Below, in pieces: positions 52,387 to 57,718 of a DNA stretch of 64,000 nucleotides. The DNA lies in contig NZ_JAERSE020000004.1 in assembly GCF_016735585.2 (NCBI RefSeq), positions 372,001 to 436,000 on the forward strand, in the 5' to 3' direction. Both the position numbers and the translations under genes were made by a program. How positions within the stretch are numbered: the stretch's first letter is position 1; every line of letters starts with the position of its first letter. The DNA is from Chryseobacterium tagetis (lineage in GTDB: Bacteria; Bacteroidota; Bacteroidia; Flavobacteriales; Weeksellaceae). Under the pieces are notes generated by a model. The model ran no database searches. It saw only the letters and a list, made by a program, of their open reading frames with translations, and was not told where the DNA came from.

Positions 52387-52457
52387 ACCACTAACCAGGA
52401 TTCGAACCTGAACAACAAGAGTACATTTCCTGCATGCTGCCATTACATTATAAGCGG
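52387..52457 (-). tRNA. Aberrant tRNA (loop TGT), Gln-like 3' half
   Basis: Acceptor CCGCTTA/TTAGTGG with one T-T mismatch, D stem ATGT/GCAT, anticodon arm CAGGA-AATGTAC-TCTTG, T arm TCAGG-TTCGAAT-CCTGG. Position 33 is A, not the invariant T. The 3' part from TCTTG to the T loop copies the array's tRNA-Gln. It is possibly a decoy or recombinant rather than a decoding tRNA-Thr. Confidence 0.65.
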
Positions 52458-52460
52458 TGT

Positions 52461-52548
52461 TGGTGGAAGTAGCAGGATTCGAACCTGCTCAGCAATGAAG
52501 CAACAGATTTACAGTCTGCCCCCGACTCTCCAACTTCGGCGTACTTCC
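52461..52548 (-). tRNA. tRNA-Tyr (GTA)
   Basis: Class II: acceptor GGAAGTA/TACTTCC, anticodon arm GCAGA-CTGTAAA-TCTGT, long variable arm, T arm GCAGG-TTCGAAT-CCTGC. It is the one clear array member with an encoded CCA. Confidence 0.9.
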
Positions 52549-52623
52549 CTTTTTATAGATGATAATTGATAAATTATAATTGATGAACATGTCGTGTTCT
52601 AAATCATCTAACTTCTTTCTTGT

Positions 52624-52700
52624 GAAGAAAAACAAAGCCTGTCTTTAATTTTTAGTTTGATATAAGAACTTCTTCGCTCGACAAACTTTTTCTTTTCTTC
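52624..52700 (-). ncRNA. Hairpin RNA element B in the tRNA array
   Basis: Twenty-bp near-perfect stem (GAAGAAAAGAAAAAGTTTGTC side with its partner ending GACAGGC...TTCTTC), loop GAGCGAAGAAGTTCTTATA. Same motif as A, C and D. Confidence 0.65.
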
Positions 52701-52726
52701 GGAACTAATCTCATTTTAGTTATTTG

Positions 52727-52808
52727 AGATGGTTATGGGATTCAAACCCACTCAGCTTACGCAACGGTTTTGCAGACCGCCCCGACTCTTCCACTTCGGC
52801 GAACCATC
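52727..52808 (-). tRNA. tRNA-Cys-like (GCA), class II
   Basis: Acceptor GATGGTT/AACCATC, D arm identical in style to the neighbouring tRNA-Tyr (GCCGAAGTGGAAGAGTCGG), anticodon arm GCGGT-CTGCAAA-ACCGT, long variable arm. T loop TTTGAAT, with the invariant C56 replaced by T. Bacterial tRNA-Cys normally has a short variable loop, so this looks like a tRNA-Tyr derivative with a GCA anticodon. Confidence 0.78.
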
Positions 52809-52884
52809 CTTTTTTATTATAATTGATAAGAGATAAATGATAATTGATATTTCTATTCTTTATAATTTCAAGATTTTAAGTAAA

Positions 52885-52947
52885 AAATAAAGTCTGTCTT
52901 AATTTTAGTTTGATATAAGAACTCCTTCGCTTTGACAAACTTTATTT
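52885..52947 (-). ncRNA. Hairpin RNA element C in the tRNA array
   Basis: Fourteen-bp stem AAATAAAGTTTGTC/GACAGACTTTATTT, loop AAAGCGAAGGAGTTCTTATA. Closely related to element B. Confidence 0.65.
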
Positions 52948-53013
52948 TATCTAAAATTTATATTATGTTTAAAACTTTCTCATCCATTTATAATTATTTT
53001 TAATTTTTGAGTT

Positions 53014-53088
53014 GAGAAAAAGCCTGTCTATATTTTTGTGTTTTTTTGGCGTAAAGATCTTCTGCTCTCGACAGGCCTTTTCTTTCTC
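53014..53088 (-). ncRNA. Hairpin RNA element D in the tRNA array
   Basis: Stem GAGAAA...CCTGTC with GACAGGCTTTTTCTC, loop GAGAGCAGAAGATCTTTACG. Fourth copy of the family. Confidence 0.65.
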
Positions 53089-53119
53089 TCATTTGAAACA
53101 ATTAACATTTAGTTATTTG

Positions 53120-53191
53120 CGATTCCGGAAAGATTCGAACTTTCAACTTCTGGTTTAACAGACCAGTGCTCTACCATTGAGCTACAGAATC
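53120..53191 (-). tRNA. tRNA-Asn (GTT)
   Basis: Acceptor GATTCTG/CGGAATC, D arm GCTC-GAGC, anticodon arm CTGGT-CTGTTAA-ACCAG, T arm GAAAG-TTCGAAT-CTTTC. Canonical cloverleaf, discriminator G. Confidence 0.92.
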
Positions 53192-53197
53192 GTTTTG

Positions 53198-53271
53198 TAA
53201 TTTCGGAAGGACTCGAACCTTCAACCTTCGGTGTATCAGACCGATGCTCTAACCTATTGAACTACGAAATC
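53198..53271 (-). tRNA. tRNA-Ile (GAT), copy 1
   Basis: Acceptor GATTTCG/CGAAATT, D arm GTTC-GAGC, anticodon arm TCGGT-CTGATAC-ACCGA, T arm GAAGG-TTCGAGT-CCTTC. Seven nt from the tRNA-Asn. Confidence 0.92.
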
Positions 53272-53282
53272 GTATTTTGTTG

Positions 53283-53354
53283 TCTGGAAAGCAAGATTCG
53301 AACTTGCGACCTCCCGCGTCCAAGACGGGTAAACAACCACCGTTATCTTTCCAG
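53283..53354 (-). tRNA. tRNA-Pro (TGG)
   Basis: Acceptor CTGGAAA/TTTCCAG, a weak D arm (AAC/GTT), anticodon arm CCCGT-CTTGGAC-GCGGG, T arm GCAAG-TTCGAAT-CTTGC. Confidence 0.85.
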
Positions 53355-53359
53355 TTTTG

Positions 53360-53418
53360 CAGATTCACCTTCCATTCATTTCCGAGAGACAGTCGGATCT
53401 GATATTTTCAGCGAATCT
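53360..53418 (-). tRNA. Truncated tRNA-like RNA without T arm (GTC loop)
   Basis: About 59 nt. Seven-bp acceptor AGATTCG/TGAATCT, a three-bp D-like hairpin TGA-AAATA-TCA without the GG, and a full anticodon arm TCCGA-CTGTCTC-TCGGA. Then 13 unpaired-looking nt where the T arm should be. The anticodon loop is identical to that of the adjacent tRNA-Asp. Such armless forms are known from mitochondria, not from bacterial housekeeping sets. Confidence 0.65.
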
Positions 53419-53421
53419 TTG

Positions 53422-53493
53422 CGGTCTATGCGAGAATCGAACTCGCAGTGCCCGAGAGACAGTCGGGAAGGTTAGCCATTACCTCAATAGACC
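53422..53493 (-). tRNA. tRNA-Asp (GTC)
   Basis: Acceptor GGTCTAT/ATAGACC, D arm AGGT-ACCT, anticodon arm CCCGA-CTGTCTC-TCGGG, T arm GCGAG-TTCGATT-CTCGC, discriminator G as expected for Asp. Confidence 0.88.
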
Positions 53494-53500
53494 TTTTTTG

Positions 53501-53585
53501 CGGAGAGCAAAGGAATCGAACCTTCACTACTGTCGTAGAACTCATTAGCAGTAAGCCGCAACAATCCAATATTTGCCTACTCTCC
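53501..53585 (-). tRNA. tRNA-Ser (GCT)
   Basis: Class II: acceptor GGAGAGT/GCTCTCC, anticodon loop CTGCTAA, variable arm CTAC-GACA-GTAG, T loop TTCGATT, discriminator G. Confidence 0.9.
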
Positions 53586-53590
53586 TTTTG

Positions 53591-53663
53591 TGATTCCGAC
53601 AGGACTCGAACCTGTAACCCTGGGTTTAGAAAACCCATGCTCTATCCATTGAGCCACGGAACC
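53591..53663 (-). tRNA. tRNA-Arg (TCT)
   Basis: Acceptor GGTTCCG/CGGAATC, D arm GCTC-GAGC, anticodon arm TGGGT-TTTCTAA-ACCCA, T arm ACAGG-TTCGAGT-CCTGT. Confidence 0.92.
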
Positions 53664-53668
53664 TATTG

Positions 53669-53742
53669 TAATCCCAGAAAGATTTGAACTTTCAACCCCC
53701 GGTTTAAAAGACCGGTGCTCTACCTATTTGAGCTATGAGATT
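53669..53742 (-). tRNA. tRNA-Lys (TTT)
   Basis: Acceptor AATCTCA/TGGGATT, D arm GCTC-GAGC, anticodon arm CCGGT-CTTTTAA-ACCGG, T arm GAAAG-TTCAAAT-CTTTC. Confidence 0.92.
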
Positions 53743-53749
53743 GTTTTTG

Positions 53750-53823
53750 TAATCGCAGAAGGATTCGAACCTTCACCCTTCGACGTATCAGGTCGATGCT
53801 CCAACCTATTGAGCTATACGATT
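53750..53823 (-). tRNA. tRNA-Ile (GAT), copy 2
   Basis: Acceptor AATCGTA/TGCGATT, D arm GCTC-GAGC, anticodon arm TCGAC-CTGATAC-GTCGA, T arm GAAGG-TTCGAAT-CCTTC. Same anticodon loop as copy 1 on a different acceptor. Confidence 0.9.
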
Positions 53824-53833
53824 TTACAATTTG

Positions 53834-53906
53834 GGGTATCTCCGGGGATCGAACCCTGTTCTCCGGTTCCACAGACCGACGCTTTACCAAATAAGCTAAA
53901 GAAACC
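53834..53906 (-). tRNA. tRNA-His (GTG), slightly degenerate
   Basis: Anticodon arm TCGGT-CTGTGGA-ACCGG, D arm GCTT-AAGC, T loop TTCGATC, discriminator C as in tRNA-His. The acceptor (GGTTTCT/AGATACC) has a T-T mismatch and the T stem an A-G mismatch; counting either leaves one extra base or implies G-1. First tRNA of the array; its 5' end is 6 nt from the hairpin at 53913-53939. Confidence 0.78.
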
Positions 53907-53912
53907 ATAAAA

Positions 53913-53939
53913 AAAGCGCCTCTTTTCGGGAGGCGCTTT
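53913..53939 (-). terminator. GC-rich hairpin between small ORF and tRNA array
   Basis: Ten-bp stem AAAGCGCCTC/GAGGCGCTTT, 7-nt loop, then TTTTTT on the minus strand. It has the form of an intrinsic terminator or attenuator. There is no room for a promoter between it and the tRNA-His. Confidence 0.8.
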
Positions 53940-53962
53940 ATATTTTCAGACGTGTCAGTTCA

Positions 53963-54100
53963 TTAGCTGACCCATGTATATAAGCACCTTTTTTTCACAA
54001 ATTCACTATCAAGAAGAATAATACAAGCATAATCCTGCCCCATCAGCTCTTGTCCGTGTAATCTTGAATGTGGATTAGATATGTTATTAAATTGCTTCAT
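53963..54100 (-). CDS. Small ORF (45 aa) preceding the tRNA array
   Basis: Encodes 45 aa, MKQFNNISNPHSR to LYTWVS, with RLHGQELMGQDYACIILLDS in the middle and two Cys. It has its own promoter (54169-54199) and a leader of about 60 nt. It resembles the 42-aa frame at 54486-54614 in the C-terminal half (Gly-x2-Tyr-x-Cys...LD...Cys). It is followed by a terminator-like hairpin, so it could be a leader peptide for the tRNA array or a small effector protein. Confidence 0.5.
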   Translation of the reverse strand: MKQFNNISNPHSRLHGQELMGQDYACIILLDSEFVKKRCLYTWVS

Positions 54101-54168
54101 TGTATTGTTCTTGTTTTAAAAAAGTTTTTTTGAAAGGCTGAAAACTTGTTGCTTTCAATTTTCGGTTG

Positions 54169-54199
54169 CAAAGTAAGCGTGAAATTTTTTAACTCACAA
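54169..54199 (-). promoter_or_regulatory. Promoter of the 45-aa ORF (and possibly the tRNA array)
   Basis: Minus strand: -33 TTG (54197-54199), 20-nt spacer, -7 TTACTTTG (54169-54176). The -7 octamer is identical to that of rsr, but the RCGY element is absent. Confidence 0.6.
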
Positions 54200-54428
54200 A
54201 TTTATTTTTGATTCAACTATTTGAAAATCAGTTAATTAAATTCATTTTTTAGCATAAGAAATTCCTGTCCGCAATATGTTGCAGATGTTTTAAATACCTA
54301 AATGACTGTCTCTCATCGGGTTACTTATCACTCCTTATTTTGTTATTAATTGTTCATTTGTTATTAAATAATTTTCATTTTTATGGTTATTTTTTTTCAT
54401 TCTAAATAATTTCTGCCCTGAAAACACA

Positions 54429-54457
54429 AAAAACGCCTCGAATATCGAGGCGTTTTT
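54429..54457 (-). terminator. Terminator after the 42-aa ORF
   Basis: Thirteen-bp perfect stem AAAAACGCCTCGA/TCGAGGCGTTTTT with a 3-nt loop. Works in both directions. Stem core CGCCTC is shared with the hairpin at 53913-53939. Confidence 0.85.
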
Positions 54458-54485
54458 GCGGTATTTTGATTTAATTTTTACGGGT

Positions 54486-54614
54486 TTACAGTAAATAATT
54501 TTCAAAGCAAGCACATTTCGCCTCATCCAACATCATGCATTCATATCCAAACGATCCCTTTAGTACAGGGCGATCGCATAGATTTAAACTGATATGTGCT
54601 CTTTGTATTGTCAT
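54486..54614 (-). CDS. Small Cys-containing ORF (42 aa)
   Basis: MTIQRAHISLNLCDRPVLKG followed by SFGYECMMLDEAKCACFENYLL; four Cys. A -7 box 13 bp upstream (54628-54635) puts transcription start just before this ATG, so the longer in-frame start at 54710, overlapping the preceding gene, is less likely. Similar to the 45-aa ORF and also followed by a strong hairpin. Function unknown. Confidence 0.5.
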   Translation of the reverse strand: MTIQRAHISLNLCDRPVLKGSFGYECMMLDEAKCACFENYLL

Positions 54615-54627
54615 AATTTTGTCGGGG

Positions 54628-54635
54628 CAAAGATA
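54628..54635 (-). promoter_or_regulatory. -7 promoter element of the 42-aa ORF
   Basis: TATCTTTG on the minus strand, 13 bp before the ATG at 54614. It decides the choice of start. Confidence 0.55.
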
Positions 54636-54706
54636 AATCTTTTTCTTTGTTTTTTTATAATTTTCACAGTTGAGGGGAATAAAAATGGGTATTGCAACCG
54701 TGGTTT

Positions 54707-54970
54707 TCATTCATTTTCATTTCCTTTTTCTTTATCCAATTCTTCAAGATAATCAAATAAACTTTTCTGATAATCCTCCAGACTTTTATGCTCACTCGTT
54801 CTTATAGTTACAATTTCTTTAGCTTCCATTAAAGAAAGAGCAGGTAAAATTTCTCTGAGTTTCTTTACTGCAAACAGTGGAGATTTATATTTCACCATCA
54901 TCTCATCCACGATTTCGTAGACATTTTTACCTTCATATTTTATAAAAAGATACTTTTTAGTATTATCCAT
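54707..54970 (-). CDS. Small ribosomal L7/L12 C-terminal-like protein
   Basis: An 87-aa protein whose core, FAVKKLREILPALSLMEAKE, resembles the L7/L12 C-terminal fold (VKxVREITGLGLKEAKxLV) that binds GTPase factors. It lacks the N-terminal dimerisation part of L7/L12. It is the last gene of the ternary-system operon, 37 bp after the TPR-like gene. Its role there is unknown. Confidence 0.55.
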   Translation of the reverse strand: MDNTKKYLFIKYEGKNVYEIVDEMMVKYKSPLFAVKKLREILPALSLMEAKEIVTIRTSEHKSLEDYQKSLFDYLEELDKEKGNENE

Positions 54971-55007
54971 TCTATTTAGGCATTAACTATTTCATTTGTA
55001 AATACTA

Positions 55008-56033
55008 TTAATTCCTGAACATTTTATTTCTTCCTGTTTTATACCTCGAGATATCTTTCAAAATCACCTCATCACCTGGATTGAAATGTTTCAGATCATT
55101 TACAATTTCGGAACGGCTGTTGATGTTTTCAGCAATAATGCTGTAAGCAATATCCCTTGTTGGTTTCTGTAATCGTTGATCTTTTTTAAATTCAATTTTC
55201 ATGGCTTCCAGATACATGAGCTTTTTATCGGAAGAGATTTCATTATATAAATGCTGAATTTCTTTTTCGAGTGTATTGATGTCAGAAATATTCAAAAAGT
55301 ACGTAGTAAGACTGTTTAATGCTTCTTTGTTTTCTCTCCAGCCTTGTAATAAAACCTGTTGAGCCTGTTCGGAAGATTCCATTTTATTTCTATAAATCGA
55401 AGATGCTTTTACCATCTGATGGCTCTGCAAATAATCATCAACAACCATCTGGTAAAACAGATATGCATTTTCAAGATCATTAATCTCTTTATACAGATCT
55501 CCCACTTTTTCTTTTTGCTGAAGTTCTTTGTAGAGTACAATCGCTTTATCGTATTGTTTTGCTTTTACATAACAGTTCGCTGCATCTACTTTACTTTGTA
55601 CTTTCCTCAGAAAAACTACCGCCGCTTCATTGTAAAAACCTCCTTGTTCCAATGTTGACGCTGCCCGATAATTATCTTTTAAAAGATTCATATAAACGAT
55701 AGCCGCTTTTTTATATTCATTATCCTCAATATGCTTTCTGGCAATATCTTCATACATACTTCTCAGTTTATCAAACAATGAAGTATCTATATATGAACCA
55801 CCGCCGCCTCCATACGTTTTTGTTGACGGAGGAGGTAACGGGTCTTTTTCCTGATTTTGCAAAATCACTATAAGCACAATGGCAATCGCAGCAAAGAATA
55901 TAAACTTGAATACACTTCCCAGGATATTTTCCAAATTCATTCGGGATGACTGGGCAATAATGGCAATAACCTTAAAAATCACGAGAATAAAAAAGGCCGT
56001 CAAAAACTTTTCTAAAAACTTCTGCTTTTTCAT
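55008..56033 (-). CDS. Membrane protein with TPR-like repeat domain (ternary system)
   Basis: A 341-aa protein: two N-terminal membrane segments (about 8-27 and 38-58), a Pro/Gly linker (PPPSTKTYGGGGGSY), then about 240 residues of helical pairs of the TPR/clathrin-repeat kind (YKKAAIVYMNLLKDNYRAA, ANCYVKAKQYDKAIVLYKEL). It overlaps the stop of the 562-aa gene by ATGA, so it is part of the same operon. Probably a scaffold at the inner membrane. Confidence 0.7.
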   Translation of the reverse strand: MKKQKFLEKFLTAFFILVIFKVIAIIAQSSRMNLENILGSVFKFIFFAAIAIVLIVILQNQEKDPLPPPSTKTYGGGGGSYIDTSLFDKLRSMYEDIARKHIEDNEYKKAAIVYMNLLKDNYRAASTLEQGGFYNEAAVVFLRKVQSKVDAANCYVKAKQYDKAIVLYKELQQKEKVGDLYKEINDLENAYLFYQMVVDDYLQSHQMVKASSIYRNKMESSEQAQQVLLQGWRENKEALNSLTTYFLNISDINTLEKEIQHLYNEISSDKKLMYLEAMKIEFKKDQRLQKPTRDIAYSIIAENINSRSEIVNDLKHFNPGDEVILKDISRYKTGRNKMFRN

Positions 56034-57718
56034 TTTTTCCCTGATTTTAAAATGTTTTCATCTTCATTAAACAAACGGTAAAGGAGAATAATCACACCGG
56101 CAATCAACAGCCAAACGAGCCAGTTGTACCCGAAAGAATTGATAAGGGGATAGAAAATATACAGTAATGAAACTGCTAAAATAGCAATCAGAATCAGTTT
56201 TATCCCGTCTGATACATATTTTCCTCCCATATATAAAGGTTTTTTTCTGACAAAATAGGAGTACACTCCAATGATTCCGATAGCGGCAAGCAACAGCCAA
56301 ACTACTTCCGAAATTGAAATTTCTCTTTTTACCTGAGCATCCTGTGCTGCTTTTGAGGCATCTCTTCCGGCGTTTTCATTAAAGACGATTTGAGGGTCTG
56401 TTTCATGCGAAGTCCCATAAATTCTAGCCAGAGAATCCCTGATCAATCTTTTTCTTATTTCCAGTACGTCATCTGCATAGAGCTCTTTTGATCCTTTGGA
56501 CATCTTGCTTGAGGAGTCTTTCATGATAGAATCGAGAACTTTCTTATGATAATTCTTTGTTTTGAGCGCTACTACCTGATCTATTTTTTCCAGATAGATT
56601 TTTTTTAATGAATCTCTGAATTTCTTTTCTTTGGCTCTGTACTTCTCGATTTCCCTTACCATTTCCTCTTTCCCTTCTTTGGTATTGACCATTCGTTTAT
56701 AATCACTGATCAGCCAACTCCTTTCATCGCCAAAAAAAACATCAACCTTATTGTCGATCTCTGTAAATCCGGATTCGAAAACCAATCCTTCGCCATTTTC
56801 ACTATAAGGATTCGTTTCAATAGTATTTTCGCTGGACAGATCCGTAGAAATTTCCTGTTCCTGTCTTGCCTGATTTCTCCCAAAATCAATCGCAAAAATG
56901 ATAATCACAATCATGGCCAGAAAAAGTGCAAAGCCTTTCTGCGGACCCGTCATTTTACCTATTGAGCCAGTTTCTTGCGGTGTATTTTCAATAGCATCTA
57001 ATCCTGAACCGCCAAACATTCCCCAATCGAAATTGCCGAAGCCACCCCGCAAAGTGGAATGAATATCTAACGGAATTCCCAGATACACTGCGCGTTCAGG
57101 GTATTTTTTTAAATATTCGATGTATTTCAAAATTTCATCAGGATCTCCTGCTTTCAGTTTCGCCATATCAAATGGGAGATTCTTCATCCATTCTTCATCT
57201 GTGATGGGATTCAGAAGGCTTTCCAGCAATTCATCATCATTCATATCCACTTTGTAGCTTTTTATCTTTTGTGGAATGAATACTCCGTTTGAGGGCTTTT
57301 TTACTCTGGCTTCTGTTTTCGGAGATTCCAGTAATAATGAAATCCAATCTATGGTTTCATTCAGCTTTACCAATCCGAAGTCAGGATGTATGATAATGTA
57401 TTTAGCTTCTATAGTTTTCCAGTCCTCTGAATTTATTTTAGGATAAAAATCTGTATTTTCAGGAATAAATAATTTGCTGTCAAAACATTGAAAGTAGGAG
57501 TTTTTTCCGATTTCTCCCGGAGCATATCCTCCAAAAACAATGAAGCAGCCGTACAGAACGTTCGATTCAAGGGAAGGTATTGGAAATGACTGTACATTAG
57601 CAAGATCAATTCCCAATGATTCTATTTCGCGAAGCCAATCCAAAGATGAAGCGCTTCTTATGAGAAGGCCTCTTTTGGGATAATTATTTTTCGGAAACGG
57701 TCTAATTTTCAACTCCAT
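56030..57718 (-). CDS. bpX-like membrane protein of the ternary system
   Basis: A 562-aa protein. The N-terminal about 120 residues (RPFPKNNYPKRGLLIRSASS, VLYGCFIVFGG) look like a bpX-type domain found with MoxR-vWA-propeller systems. One membrane segment lies near 270-290, a charged helical domain (about 330-440) follows, then three C-terminal membrane segments (about 470-555). It overlaps the vWA gene by 17 bp and the TPR-like gene by 4 bp. Probably the membrane component. Confidence 0.65.
   Translation of the reverse strand: MELKIRPFPKNNYPKRGLLIRSASSLDWLREIESLGIDLANVQSFPIPSLESNVLYGCFIVFGGYAPGEIGKNSYFQCFDSKLFIPENTDFYPKINSEDWKTIEAKYIIIHPDFGLVKLNETIDWISLLLESPKTEARVKKPSNGVFIPQKIKSYKVDMNDDELLESLLNPITDEEWMKNLPFDMAKLKAGDPDEILKYIEYLKKYPERAVYLGIPLDIHSTLRGGFGNFDWGMFGGSGLDAIENTPQETGSIGKMTGPQKGFALFLAMIVIIIFAIDFGRNQARQEQEISTDLSSENTIETNPYSENGEGLVFESGFTEIDNKVDVFFGDERSWLISDYKRMVNTKEGKEEMVREIEKYRAKEKKFRDSLKKIYLEKIDQVVALKTKNYHKKVLDSIMKDSSSKMSKGSKELYADDVLEIRKRLIRDSLARIYGTSHETDPQIVFNENAGRDASKAAQDAQVKREISISEVVWLLLAAIGIIGVYSYFVRKKPLYMGGKYVSDGIKLILIAILAVSLLYIFYPLINSFGYNWLVWLLIAGVIILLYRLFNEDENILKSGKK

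Noticed and set aside
51700..53906. CRISPR array or prophage tRNA cluster
   Set aside because: Spacing and repeat content fit tRNA genes and AT-rich spacers, not direct repeats with spacers; no phage structural or integrase genes are nearby.
53257..53910. Several 60-80 codon frames across the tRNA genes
   Set aside because: They read through cloverleaf sequences on either strand; the tRNA interpretation explains every segment.
54486..54710. 74-codon version of the small Cys ORF starting at 54710
   Set aside because: A -7 promoter box lies inside the frame just before the internal ATG at 54614, and the extra N-terminal part is Lys-rich and featureless.
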